Of a DNA stretch of 64,000 bases, positions 37,818-49,939 are shown piece after piece. The position numbers were made by a program, and so were the translations under genes. The stretch spans positions 24,502,916-24,566,915 of the forward strand of contig OX463841.1 of assembly GCA_949825065.1 (NCBI GenBank). The letters run 5' to 3'. Numbering within the stretch: position 1 is the first letter of the stretch; every line of letters starts with the position of its first letter. The notes beneath the pieces were generated by a model. The model had not been told where the DNA came from. It searched no databases and saw nothing but the letters and a program-made list of their open reading frames with translations. This DNA comes from Odontocerum albicorne (Eukaryota > Arthropoda > Insecta > Trichoptera > Odontoceridae).

Positions 37818-38815
37818 TCCAGCTCACGCTGACAATTTTCATTAGATTTTTTACCATAAAATGTCATAGATTGTTTCTTAGCACTGTTTAATTATATGTT
37901 AACAGTTTTAAAATTTGATAAAATATTATGAACCAGATGCTATTTTTTTATAACAGTAATGTTTTATGAATTTATGAGTCTATGAATTTCTCAATAATCG
38001 TTACATTTAGTAAGTAGTTTTACGTCTTAATGACTACAATGACATTTAAGTTAAACATGTATTCATTGTTTATTGAGAAAAAAAATGCTAAAAATATCTT
38101 ATGCCATTTCATGAATCCGTGATCCTTATTCCTAAACTTATCGATGAAGTAAGATAAAATATTTACAGCAAATTAAGAGATTCAAAGAATTGCAGATAAA
38201 TATCTTAATTTTCAACTCATCTCCATTCTTTCCTCGCAAAACGACCCAGTGTGGGTCCAACATGCGGTCAAAATGAATGGACAAAGGAGGGATCATGCCA
38301 ATAGACACTGAGGGTGGGTGCTATAAATTATATGAGCACACTTCTACTTAACACACCACCTGCCTTTTTGAGGTTTTCTTATACATTATATATTTTAATT
38401 TATAACTTACTTAATAGCTGTGTATTTAGATTCCTTTTGTTGTGAAAACATGCTTGACGTTTTGTGAATTGATATTTTCGTGGAACATTTTTGTTCTGAA
38501 AAAGGTATTCTCAAAAACTCATGGAACAGATATGTTGACCTATACACTACTCGTATAATTGAAAGTAAACATGATTGATAAAACTCGTAAGATAGAAATC
38601 ATCCTGGATAAAAGTGGTATAGGTAGTTGGTATTAAACAAAAAAAAACAGATGCGTGAGACTCTTGCGCGGTAGAAGTGAAACTTCTTTGCTCCTAGGAA
38701 AAGTTGATTTTATGCATTGCTTTTTTTCCATTTGTTAACGTTTTTTTTTTTAGGATTAGGAAATGATTATGTGGAATTTAATTCAAGAAAAACTCTCTTA
38801 ATTAAAAACAATAAT
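37818..38815. other. No gene or repeat recognised
   Basis: AT-rich. A less AT-rich part at 38220-38350 (acgacccagtgtgggtccaa) has no identified content. Confidence 0.45.
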
Positions 38816-39372
38816 CTTTTTTTTATTCTTAATAATAAATAATAATAATTTTAATAATAGTATAATACACTTAATCATATTAAATGTATATATTTTTTTA
38901 ATATTAATTAAATAAATATTTTTATGTTACTATTAATTATTAAATTAATTATTTTTAAATAATTATTTGTTTATTATTTTTACTATATTATTTATTAATT
39001 ATATTATAATTAATTATAATATAATAATAATATAACTAATAATTTTATAATAACATGTAGATATTATTATAATTATGTATATTAAATATAAATTATGTAG
39101 GTATTATATAAACATTAAATAAAGTAATTTTATATAAAATAAAATTTATAATCATTAAATATATTAATATAAAAATTATTTATAAAAAACAAAAAAAATT
39201 ATTTTAATTTTTAATAATAATTTTAATAATAATATAATACACTTAATAATATTAAAACAATATTAATTATTATTCATAATAAATAATTATTAATTTTAAA
39301 ATAATTAATAATAATTTATTAATAAATAAAATATTAAATAATAATAAATAATAATTTAATAATAATAATGTA
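38816..39372. repeat. A/T-only low-complexity tract
   Basis: About 550 bases made almost entirely of A and T in taa/aat-type words (ataataataataattt variants) with only a handful of G or C. No simple period holds throughout. Assembly accuracy here is questionable. Confidence 0.9.
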
Positions 39373-39769
39373 ACACACCGTTTCACTTTTCGTGACGTTC
39401 AGGCCAATTTGCCCTACCGCGCCTATAGAATTTTCACTTCAAAAAGAAAATTGTATAGATGAAGGAATAAAATTGTTTATTTTAACATTAAAATGAATTT
39501 GAATTGTATAAGTTTATCGATTTCTTAGAAATCAATTCGTTCTTCCACAACGTGATTTAAATTAAGTGATTGTTTAAATTTCCGCAAATAAAACACTAAC
39601 TCAAACTCATGGCATTCTATCCAAAACAAACATTTTTTTAACTATAAACAAACACGATATATTTGTGTTTTAACATCAAAGAAATTAAAAAAATGTTACA
39701 AAAATTTATTCAGATAACACATATTTCTTTAGAATATATTATAATTGGTGTATATAAAAAAAATCTAAA

Positions 39770-40106
39770 TCATGTTGCTCATGGTTGAGAGTCTTGGTTC
39801 CTGGTAGTCTGAAACTAAGTGGATGATTCGTCTCCGCTCCTCTCAGTCTTCTTGGACCATGATGAATTCAGCACTCAAATAGGAGCTATTCGCCTTTTCA
39901 ATCAATTGGTCCATCCACATTGTTAGAAGCCGTCCTCTTGCTCGTCGCTCCTCAACACATCTAGTCTCTTCCAGCTTCTCTAAACTACCTTGATATCTTC
40001 TAACGACATGTCCGAAGTATGTAAGTATTCTTTCCAGCATGCCGTTGAAAGACTTGCAGGAGAATTTGTGCGTTTTGCAATCCATGAGATGCAAATAATT
40101 TGACAC
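39770..40106 (-). pseudogene. LINE-b ORF2 C-terminus, decayed
   Basis: The minus strand keeps an 87-codon frame with YFGHVVRRYQGSLEKLEETR and then RRARGRLLTMWMDQL. After a stop it continues with RRIIHLVSDYQEPRLSTMS. This order (GHV-R, then a basic RG-R segment ending W-DQ, then RR-V-D) is typical of the end of a non-LTR retrotransposon polymerase protein. Only the last part of the element is present. The same family is at 45335-45640. Confidence 0.75.
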
Positions 40107-41085
40107 TAATCTTTGTTTAGTTTAAGAAAAACACGATCGACGTAAAAAAATTGAAGAAAAAATATTACGAAATGAAAAATATTATTTCACATATATTTTT
40201 GTCCGTTTCGGATTTTTTCGTATTTTTGTAAAAACATAAAAAGCATTTTTCATGTGTTTAGTTCAGCATTACTCAAGCTTCATTTTATTCAAAGAGTATT
40301 TAAAGTGAAATATTTCTCTATATCGTGACAAATTTCTATGTTTTATAATTTATTTAGGTTCATATAAACAAACCAACTGCTTTTTAGCCAATATAGAAAA
40401 TAAATTTCGTTACAGTCACTAAGGACCTACCACTTACATGCAAGGAATATAATTACGTGTTACCAACATAAAAAGTTTAAATAAAATAAATATCTAAATT
40501 CGGAAACACGAAGATTTGAACCCGAGACTCCAGTAACTGTAATACTATAATTAAGCTTTTATTGGCTTGATCAAAAAGCACCATCAGCATAGGATTTCAA
40601 TTAGGTAAATCCTTTTAAAATGTGTCTCTTAATAAATTAAAGATTCATTTAAATAGATTTAAGTCAATCTTTGCAATTTAGATCATATACATATATACAT
40701 TATCTTCATATTTTTGGGTATACACATATATACCCACGTAGCTAAGCATGGTTCATAATTTTTAGGATAGTATTTTGAGAAATTCCTCTATGGAAAATAC
40801 CCATGAGTATTTTTACCATCCTATCCAAATGGAGAACACGACATTCTTGTCTATAAAGGCTCAACATATTCAATTATCGATATAATTCTTAAAAATATTG
40901 ACATATTTGTTTAAATGTATAAAAATATAATATGTATAAAATATTACTGTATCCAAAATTACACATATTCACATTTTTTTGGTGTAAACAAAAGCACCTT
41001 AACTCGACAACTATGTTAGATTTTGGTAACCTATGTATAGATACTTTGTATACAATTTTATACATTAAATAGTACATCGTAGTGT
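40107..41085. other. AT-rich DNA, no gene seen
   Basis: The bases at 40500-40550 (gaagatttgaacccgagact) faintly resemble the minus-strand tRNA-like head of a SINE but are too short to call. Confidence 0.45.
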
Positions 41086-41087
41086 CA

Positions 41088-41465
41088 TACCTTTCGTATC
41101 ACTATAATCAGCTGGCCATCGACCACCCCGAATCCTTATTGTATTAACAATTAAGACCAAACCAACACACCACTTGCAGGAGGGTGCATCCACAAAATGC
41201 ACCCCAGGGGGTGCGGCACAAAACACTCCACAACCCTGAACACAGCACATTGTGCCAAGGCGATCAATCTTCCCCACTTCATTATGAGTGTGTAAACGCC
41301 CGAAATGGTAACAAAGAGACACAAAATGCATAATCACTATCGGAGCAAATAAAATTGACTCGAATAATGACGTTGTCAAAACATTGACACTATGGGAAAG
41401 GCACTCGAAATCGATTGACAATAATTTCGTCAGACGAAAGGGCAGAAATCACACAAATACCGGAT
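41088..41465. promoter_or_regulatory. Possible conserved non-coding element
   Basis: A 370-base island of balanced composition without repeat similarity. It includes cagctggccatcgaccaccc, an inverted pair around gcatccacaaaatgcacccc, aaatcgattgacaataattt (41408-41427) and aatgcataatcac. Binding-site-like words (CAGCTG, ATCGATTGACA, TGCATAAT) are clustered. A 118-codon minus frame spans it but has no domain and reads like a shadow. Enhancer function is inferred only. Confidence 0.35.
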
Positions 41466-42220
41466 AATTATGAGCTATGATTGATAATAGTTTTGTGGAC
41501 GTTTTATAGAAAATGAACGTTTTGTTAAGTCATTGTGATACCATTCATGTATTATGTCCAAAAATATTTAATAATGCTAAAAAATGTGAATTTAACGCTT
41601 CAGATAAAAATGAAACGTGTCATATTTTGGTTCACAGTTTTTCTTGAATTCAGGATTGATGTATTTTTAGCAAAAAATGTAATAAAAAAATAATTGAAAT
41701 ACATAAAAAAAAAATTTAAAAATGAACAGAACAAAATGTTTTTTTTGGAATTGTCGTTTTCAGTTGGCCTAAATTTCGTTCATTCGGCAATCTTTTTTGA
41801 CACCGCCCTGAATGGAGGCTGCAAAGACCTTGAAACGTTAGCCATTAATTAAGCTTACTCAACATGACAAGAGCTTCAAAAAAACATTTTAAACTAAATG
41901 AAATCGACAGAACCTTGGTTATGAAAAACCACATATTTATACTTTCATTGAATATTTTTTCTTTTAATTTTTAAAATGAATGAATTTATGAAATACTTAT
42001 TAAATTCTATATTATAAACTTTTTTTTTTCCAATCAAATAGAAAAATTAAAACACCAGATGAGTTATATTTTTTTGAGTCACCGTCGGCATTCGAACACA
42101 TAATGAAGGAGAAGACATGGTTTGTATTTGTAACCTAAAAAGTGCAATCGTTATTATTATTGTACTTACATTATTATTATTATACATTTTTTACGCATAT
42201 AAAGCCAAGAAACTTATTTA
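41466..42220. other. AT-rich DNA, no gene seen
   Basis: I see no recognised repeat or coding frame. Confidence 0.5.
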
Positions 42221-42221
42221 T

Positions 42222-42312
42222 TTGCTATTACACAATAAACCAATGGGCGGGTTTATTACCAAAGGGCAATCTCTTCCAACAACTAGATATGTTTCCAATG
42301 TTAGGTGAAAGA
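42222..42312 (-). mobile_element. SINE-A tail fragment
   Basis: Plus-strand ttacacaataaaccaatggg then attaccaaagggcaatctct corresponds to the 3' third of SINE-A. The head is missing. Confidence 0.55.
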
Positions 42313-42479
42313 TTTATTTAATTATAGTTTTACGTCAAAAAAATAACGAATCGTAAGATAAAAAGAAGACAGAAATCCTTTGACGATTTACATACATCAA
42401 AAATAACTATTTAATCTGCAGCTCGGAGATACGATAGGATATTGGGAAATAAGGGAATCACGAAAGACGCTTCGTCACT

Positions 42480-42725
42480 GAAGGAAAAGATAATGCTTTT
42501 TGAACCGATGTTTCAAACACGCTAACGACAGAGCGTGTTTTAAAGCCTTACGCCATGGATAGTCAAAGACAACGTGAAAAATGGAGAGTGAGGAACTGGA
42601 AAATGTAAAAGGCAATCTCCGCTGGAGCGGAGCACGAGTCCACTATTTAATAGGTACTGAACATTTTTATGATATACTAGGGGGTGGTGGGACAGTTAAG
42701 AACATTATATAGATGTGACAATACA
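42480..42725 (-). repeat. Repeat family B, partial copy 3
   Basis: The pieces aaaaatggagagtgaggaac, ggagcacgagtccact and gggggtggtgggacagttaa match minus-strand parts of the copy at 8655-9075 in the same order. The middle is diverged. A local inverted pair (acgctaacgacagagcgt) lies near 42520. Confidence 0.5.
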
Positions 42726-43069
42726 TGCACTTGACGCCAATTTCTGAAATCCAATCAGTTAAATTATCTAATGTTACGTAATACCAGTAAGCACAAGAAT
42801 GCTCCTTGACCTTATGGTAGGGACGTAGTAAGAGCTACTCGTATAACAACCCGCGACGCATGGATGTCATGCAAAGAAGCTCCCCACTACACCACGGCCA
42901 TGAGAAATATACATTCTCAATATAATTAAAAAAAATAGAATTCGTACGTCAAACAACGTGTATTCATTATTATTGACAAAAAAAAAACAATATTTAATTT
43001 TTTTTAAATCAAATGGTGATGGAAAAAAAAAGATAATTCTTTTCGGAATAAATCTCATTCATTCATTTG

Positions 43070-43402
43070 CATGGTACTCTTCATCTACATTGGTGAAAGG
43101 GACATGTCGAAAAGCGTGGCCAGGAAAAAATATTGTGTTAACTCCCAATAATCAAACGTTCTGAATAAAAACCAATATAATAGCTACGTAACTCACAGTT
43201 CGTCATCGTACGTGCTGGAAATACTTCAGCCCGTTAAGAGGAAACAATACTTGCATACTTTCAATGTATGCGAATATTGTTACAAGGACTATTCAACCAA
43301 ACACGGACCCTTTTTGTATATTATTTTGGTACCATCAGGTGTCGAACCTGAAACACCGGAGTAGAAGCGTCTTACCAGCTAGGCTACGAAGGTCATCTAG
43401 GA
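43070..43402 (-). mobile_element. SINE-F: tRNA-like head with a longer tail
   Basis: The head at 43402-43330 on the minus strand (gaccttcgtagcctagctgg, then caggttcgacacctg) resembles SINE-A. The following 250 bases, ending near atggtactcttcatctacat, are instead shared with 53700-54020 and 12199-12310. It is a variant family that shares the head but not the tail. Confidence 0.65.
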
Positions 43403-43427
43403 ATATATTTGATGTAAATACAAATAT

Positions 43428-43575
43428 ACCATTGCGGTTTCGTATTCCGTTGGTACCCAGAAATGATTCAGTCTGATTTCCACTTAAGACTTGTTTAACA
43501 TCTTTATAGTAGGTTGGAAAAGATTGCCACATAGCAAAAAACACCAGGTTTCACTGTACATAACGAAAGTTGAAT
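43428..43575 (+). mobile_element. Headless SINE-A body and tail
   Basis: From gttggtacccagaaatgatt through ttccacttaagacttgttta, ggttggaaaagattgccaca and accaggtttcactgtacata, this is a well-kept SINE-A without its tRNA-like part. It faces the head of SINE-F from the opposite strand. Confidence 0.75.
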
Positions 43576-44189
43576 ATAATTTTATCACGCCATATATATT
43601 TTGGGATATCAGATAGGACACATCAATTATTATATCTATTTAAGTTTGAAACACGAATATATAAAGAACAATGCTCAATTTTCTATAGAAAAAAGAATAA
43701 AGGAATTCGATAATATCTAGCACATAACATTGAGTCGGTATTTCTCCGTCCATTTGCACAACTCTGATAATTGTTACATATTTGAAGTCATCTAAAATTT
43801 AATGCTTTTTCACAGTAAATCTGTCATATTTAAATGGTACAGTTTACAACCGTGCAAAATGTAATATTTTTCTTTGCATGTTTCCAATCTCTGTGTCTAA
43901 CATCAATAATTCATCAGATGTGCAAGGCAAAGCATGAATCCTGCGAATATTTACTTTTAATATCATCCATTAATCTGCCTGAGTATTTTCTCGCCATACG
44001 CGTCCCTTTGATCGCCAGAATCCACTCGGCATAGCGTAATCAAAAATATTTGATGATCGTTTAATGGATAATACTGGAAATGTTTATAGTTAACAAGAAA
44101 TATTCACTAAATATTATTACAGATGTTGTCAACGTTGAAATCAAAATAGTAGAAATATACGTATATTTTTTTAGTAGTGGTAAAAAACT

Positions 44190-44282
44190 TATTACACTTT
44201 TGTTGTACATTTTTGCAAGTTTATTGCAATATGGCAATCTTTTCCAACAAACCAGTAAATAGTTGAAACTGTCTTTTCAGCC
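44190..44282 (-). mobile_element. SINE-A, 3' part of a split copy
   Basis: Plus-strand ttttgttgtacatttttgca then tattgcaatatggcaatctt and ccaacaaaccag form the tail. The matching front part is at 44795-44932, separated by repeat B. Confidence 0.65.
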
Positions 44283-44339
44283 TCTTTCCGATCATGGACT
44301 TGAACATGAACTAGTTGAATATGAGAAATATACGCTAAA

Positions 44340-44765
44340 TATTCATATTATCTCTATTGTATAATATCCTTGACTGTCCTGAAGCCCTCTCTTATCTCGT
44401 CAAAAAAATTGTGTATCCGATCATGGACTTGTGCTACGCTCAGACAGAGATTGTTTATTAGCCTTCCCAGTTCACCGCTCTTTTTTACGTCGTATTTTAC
44501 TGTCCATTCAATGAGACTCTAAAATCAGTAAGAAACCAATATTAGACTCGATAAGTCCTTGGCATACTTTAAGAAGCGACTGAAAAACTCTTAATTTATA
44601 GTCAGTAATATAACGCGTTTCATTCCTGATTTTTCTTTCCTCTCCACCATTCTTTCATTTTCCTTTGATTGATGATATCCCACTTTTACTTTAATATGTT
44701 TATGTCTATAAATTTTACAAATTTGAATATTTTTGGTGACCATCTAACTTGCTTTATTTACTTTT
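44340..44765 (+). repeat. Repeat family B, copy 4, inserted within a SINE
   Basis: Colinear with 16785-17215: cttgtgctacgctcagacag, ccaatattagactcgataag, aagaagcgactgaaaaactc and tttcattcctgatttttc. It has one copy of the segment that is doubled in the 16.8-kb copy. It separates the two halves of one SINE-A, so it probably arrived later. Confidence 0.7.
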
Positions 44766-44794
44766 GACTGGTAATAAACCCGCAAAACTGTATG

Positions 44795-44932
44795 TACAAT
44801 CAAGTGTTAAAAAAAAAGCAAAAACCAGACTGGAACCCTTTTTAAAATATTTGAATACTAACGGAAATACAACGTGCAACTCTCGGGCTAGAAGACGGAT
44901 GTCTTATAATCTAGGACGCAGAGGTCGTTAGC
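44795..44932 (-). mobile_element. SINE-A, 5' part of a split copy
   Basis: The minus-strand head (gacctctgcgtcctagatta) and body up to ctggtttttgc lie here; the remaining 3' third is at 44190-44282. The joined order agrees with intact copies. Confidence 0.7.
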
Positions 44933-45334
44933 GATTATGGTTGATTTGCATTTATAAAGTCATTGGTCTATACGTATAAAAATGCCAACAACATTTAAAT
45001 TTGAAATGATTGTTTAAAAAATATTTTTTCGCTGATAAAAAAATCATATCACGTCGGAGGCGTTTTAAAAAGACAAAGCACTTATACTCGTAGATTCAGG
45101 TCTTAGAAATAATTGTTTAACATTAATCGTAAAGGAATAGTATAATATACAATATATTCCGTCAGGTTTCTGGCAAAAATAGGTAACTAACATTTTACTG
45201 TTATTAAGATATTTAAACTCGAAAGTTAAAATACCTTTCAATATATAATAAATGCATCTGGGCACTTACATACGTATCGATTGTGTGATACTAATAGTTA
45301 AAATGTCATTTCCAAACTTTTATCAGATATGCAC

Positions 45335-45640
45335 ATTGATCATTTTCTTCATCGCGTGCTCTCTGCTGTGTCGTGGTTCTCTGCCATGTTTCGAACTCGG
45401 CGCACCATATATCTGCATCCCTCCTGGTCCTAGGCCATGTTAAATACAATGCTTAAAGAGGATTCTTTTAATTCCTTTATTTTATCCTTCCATCTCATAG
45501 GACACCTTCGTCTTACCCCCCTTCCCTCAACTGTCCCCATGATCACCAGCATCCTTAGACTTTAATTTTTCTTTCTAGCAATATGCCCAAAATACGTTAT
45601 GATTTTTTCTACACGTTGTGGAAAGCCTTTCTGATATCGT
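45335..45640 (-). pseudogene. LINE-b ORF2 C-terminus, decayed
   Basis: The minus strand reads ITYFGHIARKKN, stop, then VIMGTVEGKGVRRRCPMRWK followed by DKIKELKESSLSIVF, and further on YMVRRVRNMAENHDTAES. This is the same arrangement as 39770-40106 and clearly a non-LTR retrotransposon polymerase tail. One frame carries most of it with few stops. The plus-strand 63-codon frame here is its shadow. Confidence 0.8.
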
Positions 45641-46730
45641 CAATTCTTGGATGATAGAGACATTGATGATGATTAACCAAAAAAAAAATTTTTTTTTAAT
45701 TTCGCTCTAACTAATTTGTGTCAGAAATGCGACGATATGGTACACTAATATTTTTTTATAATAAATACGACCAAAGTATCATTGTGACCCTGAAAACTTG
45801 GCTGAAAGGCCTATACGATTCAAGTACAGTAATTTAAGGTGGGTTTCGAATTACAAATCATCTTTAGTGAATTACCATACGACCAAGTACCTCATTTTTT
45901 ATGCAAGATACAGATAAACATATATGATAAACATTATAGGTAAAATGTGATACGTGTTATAGCAAATTAAATGTTACACATTCAGGATTTAACTAACTAG
46001 GTTATTACCTTATCTTGTTGGATATCTCTATATCAATTTTTACATAACTCAATATAAATATTATGGTATTTAAAAACCAAATTAATTCAAAATAAAATAT
46101 CACATAAATCATTAAAAAACGACAAAAAAAGACCATAAAATAAAAATTACACAAAAACTTCGTTTCCCATCACCATCACCTTCCACGCGTAATCCCAGTC
46201 AGAGTCCCCGAGTCATACAGTACACCGTATTTGTGTATGTTATTCATGGTTTCAATCAAGTGACGTTTTGGTATTCCATAAAATATCAGCTACTCTCAGT
46301 TTTTTAATAGCCTGGTGTGAAATAATGGCTGGTTATTCGAACAAACAAACGTTATAAAGAAATTTAAAAAATAAGTACAAATATACCACATTAATCTACA
46401 AAAAAACATAATTAAATGAGATGAGTTGATAATGAAACAAATAAGAGCTTAAATTAACTGTGCTGTAGGCACCTGGGCAGTCGCCAGGGGAGCCGATAAT
46501 ATGAGGGCGCCGTTAGCGCCTTCGGTGCCGTCTGGGTTCTATCCACCAAGTTTTAATAAGTAGACAACATTAATAAATGTCAAAAAAAAAACAAACATAT
46601 TCGCCAAGGACGTTAAATTTACCAAGGGCGCCAAAACTCTAACTATGTTTCTGTAAACTACTAATAAAAATACTATTTTTACGGGGCAAAATTACGTACA
46701 ATTTGTATTATATTACACTTCCTTTGTATA
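45641..46730. other. AT-rich DNA with one GC-richer patch
   Basis: The patch at 46465-46555 (gcacctgggcagtcgccagg, then gggcgccgttagcgccttcg) stands out and contains the short palindrome ggcgccgttagcgcc. It matches nothing else here. The rest shows nothing notable. Confidence 0.4.
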
Positions 46731-46905
46731 CGTTATAACCTGTTGGGCTTATTTCCATATGGCATTATCTTCTTACTGACCAGAAAGAGGTCTTAAGTAA
46801 AACCAGACAGGAATAGTTAAAAAAAATATCTGGATTCCAACGCCAATAGAACCCGTAACCACTGAAAAACAGGCGTCTTACCCACTAGGCCACGAAGGTA
46901 GTAAC
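46731..46905 (-). mobile_element. SINE-A copy
   Basis: The tail (acgttataacctgttgggct), conserved body (gaccagaaagaggtcttaag), and the B box and head (ccactaggccacgaaggtag) are all in place. A good full-length minus-strand copy. Confidence 0.85.
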
Positions 46906-47455
46906 AATTCAAAAGTCTTCGAACGTGATTCGGCATTACTCAGACCTGGAATCTTTTGACAGATCGGATAGTGGGAATCGGCAACACCTAAAATATAATT
47001 TTGTTGGTTGGATATTTGATGAGAGATAAAATTTCGTTGGATGTTGAATACCTATTGAACTGACTATTTTTTATTAATTTCGACCTTTGTTAAACTATCA
47101 AAATAAAAAAATAATCATAAGATGCTACTCACTTCGCAGAATCAAATTGTGAATAACTCACGACTTAGCTGCTGTCAAAAGATCGAACACAAGATAATAG
47201 CAAACCTTTTGACAGTTGCATTCGCGGAATAACATGATTGAATGAATGTTCGATGCAGTCACTTGGAAAGGTTAAATCGAGGATTAAAGCAATGACTGAT
47301 TTGTTAAATTGGGTATTCAAGTGTTATTATATTCTTTCGTTTTAGTAACTCAAACATGTTTGCCGTTAATGTAACCGATTTATATACTTTCACCTTTTTA
47401 ATTTATGTAGCTTTTATGCAAACCAAACAATATCAAGATCTGCTAAAATATTGGT
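46906..47455. other. AT-rich DNA, no gene seen
   Basis: I see no recognised repeat or frame. Confidence 0.5.
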
Positions 47456-47878
47456 TCACAACAGCTTTTTAGTGCCAATATTGAAGTATAGAATTGAAAC
47501 TTGGATGTGGAAAATTGTTAAATGGAGCCGAGTAAATACGGGGAAATGCGTGCACAGAGAAGAATATATGGTGTGTCGATGTATATTAGAATAATAAATG
47601 TAATTATTAAAGATTGACGTAAGATAAAAACTGATTTATTTTGACATGTTGAATGGATGGGCGATGAAAGACTGAATAAACATTTTTTTAATGCAGGCAT
47701 GAGTGAGCGTCGTGGTAGAGCATGACCGATAAAAGTGGGGTTGAAGCAAGTGAACGAAATTTTGAAAGAAGCTAAGGTAAGGAGTGTAACAAACAAGAAA
47801 TGTATGAGAAGATTTATGGATGTGAAAGCAAAGAACGCATGACGTAGAAATGACGAGAGTATATATATTTGTATGAAG
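47456..47878 (+). pseudogene. LINE-a ORF2 C-terminus, decayed
   Basis: Plus-strand translation gives VPILKYRIETWMWK, a small region after frameshift, then HVEWMGDERLNKHFFNAGMS, SERRGRA, LKQVNEILKEAKVRSVTNKK and CMRRFMDVKAKNA. This order of a YG-ET-W motif, HVERM-type motif, basic stretch and CM-R-MDV motif is the C-terminal end of a non-LTR retrotransposon protein. Stops and frameshifts make it a relic. The same tail is at 1985-2235 and 57290-57725. Confidence 0.8.
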
Positions 47879-47989
47879 TTTTTTTTTATAACGACGCTAT
47901 TTGAATATAATATTTAACTTCGAACTTTCTATCCTAAAACAAGCTGCAACACATTTTTGTCGTGATTTTTTGTTCTTATTTTCAATACT

Positions 47990-48300
47990 TCTTTTATGAT
48001 ACGAGCATTCTTAAAGAAAGCCTGTTCTCTAAACGGACCTACATATATTGTCCTTTTATGATACGAGCACTCTTTAAGAAAGCCTGCTCTCTAAACGGAC
48101 CAAAATACGAGTATATTGTGCTTTTATGATACGAGCACTCTTAAAGAAAGCCTGCTCTCTAAACGGACGAACATATATTGCCATTTTATGATACGGGCAC
48201 TCTTAAAAAAAGCCTGCTCTCTGACCAACATATATTATCCTTTTATGATACGAGCACCCTTAAAGAAAGCTTGCTCTCTAAACGGACCAACATACATTTT
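47990..48300. repeat. Tandem array, five copies of about 60 bp
   Basis: The unit contains cttttatgatacgagcactc then ttaaagaaagcctgctctct and aaacggaccaacatata. Copy length varies between about 57 and 68 bases. One copy carries an added TACGAGTA. The 66- and 67-codon frames reading repeated SLLSKRTN are by-products of the array. Confidence 0.9.
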
Positions 48301-48384
48301 TTATTATTATTACTAACTGAAAACCCCATCCAAGAATGTGAGAAAACAATTTCTAAATTGTTAATTGTTACACACACTTAAAAT

Positions 48385-48435
48385 ATATCCCATGTCTTTT
48401 ACATGGTAGGCAGAGAGGATGAATTGCAAAACACC
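48385..48435 (-). mobile_element. LINE-a 3' terminal fragment
   Basis: Plus-strand cccatgtcttttacatggta followed by ggcagagaggatgaattgca resembles the LINE-a 3' UTR. It is too short to show coding sequence. Confidence 0.4.
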
Positions 48436-49730
48436 ATCATATCCCCACACGTAAATTCTATGATGAATGATTCTTCAGAATTTCCCATTCCGACTGCACC
48501 GTGTCTGCTCTGTCGTTGCTACATATTACCAATCAACATAGTATTTACCTTAGCCTGCCGGCAAAAAAGTACAAAATAAATGTTTAGTTTAAAAAGTAAA
48601 CGAACTAATTTAATATTGTAAGTACTTACCTCCTCATGCCAACATGTTTTACTTTAATAGCATATTTTTCAAAATTGGAATACTTACGTTACGTAGTAGC
48701 TTCTGAATATGTTTTGATTCATTTTCACTTCAGTCACAGTATGTCTTGCTTCGCGGCGTTAGGCAAAATATATAAGATTTTAAATATTCATTCATACAAA
48801 AAGGCGTTCGTAGTAAGTCTAGCGAATAGTGTTTTTCTTACTTAATTGCTTTTGATATCAGTAAAAATGTTGTGCCTAGTACGAAGCCCTTGACAAATAA
48901 AAGGTTCAATCTATAATATTTCAATACACATGGCTGGAAAAAAATCTTACTTTGTCTTAGGAAAATCTCGTAAAGCGCATTAAAAAATATACCTTTTTGA
49001 GAAAGTTGATTTGGACTTCAACTCATTTAATATAAATTCACATTTTAGACCAATTCTTGAACATCCTCAATTTTGTGAATTTCGAGTACAAGTACACAAT
49101 AGTGCTAAGAACACTCACTTTTGTGGATTTAGAGAACTGCGTCGCTTAATAAGGCCTGTGACGAAGTGGTCTCATTCTTTAATCATAAATTTTCATACAT
49201 TTTTTCTAAATATTATTAAACTCAACTGAACCACTCACACTCTGCGTTCTCCTCCTTACAAACACATTAACTATTACATACCCATTTTCAACCGCTTCAT
49301 AATCTCAACACGTCAATATCATATACAACTCGTCATCTCAGTCATTTTTATTTATAATAATAATGTGTTTTAACCATATATAAATGCATTTTTTATAGTT
49401 TTCTTGTATAATTTAATTGATTCGAGTGACAGTATATTATTAATAAAATTGTCGCATCTAATACCAGTCACCTTATATAAGATCGACCAAAATAAATTAT
49501 GACAGTTATTCACTAAGCTAAAGAAGTACCGGACGCGGTGTTTTAAAACCCGTCGATTTTGTTATTATAAATTCCTGTTTAAAAGTTCTTCAGCCTTAAT
49601 GATGACAAAAAGTTTATGCGAGGAAAAATATTATAACGCGGGGAGATGAGAGTCGGGCCGATTAAGCATCGGTAAGGAGAATAAAATTACAAACAGTTTT
49701 TAAATTAAAGTTAACATTTAAAAAATCTCA
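48436..49730. other. No gene or repeat recognised
   Basis: AT-rich; frames of 69-72 codons carry no domain. Confidence 0.45.
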
Positions 49731-49734
49731 TACA

Positions 49735-49800
49735 TACGTGGCATCATGCCATCTCCCTGCCAGGGTAGAGAGAGAGGATAGAGTGCCAAACTTTCAATTT
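49735..49800 (-). mobile_element. LINE-a 3' terminal fragment
   Basis: Plus-strand catcatgccatctccctgcc then agggtagagagagaggatag and agtgccaaactttc corresponds to the LINE-a 3' UTR. Confidence 0.55.
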
Positions 49801-49939
49801 AGATGACTAAATCGAGTATGCATAAAAAGAATATTGAAAATAAATACAATACGCTGGAACAAAAAAAAGTTATAGTTTATTTATTTAATGTTCGAAGTTG
49901 AAAACTAATTCCGACAACGCCGTTTTAAAAAATCTACAT

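Noticed and set aside
48116..48381. Two overlapping frames with repeated Leu/Ser/Lys motifs
   Set aside because: Reading frames of a tandem array; unit length varies and breaks the frame.
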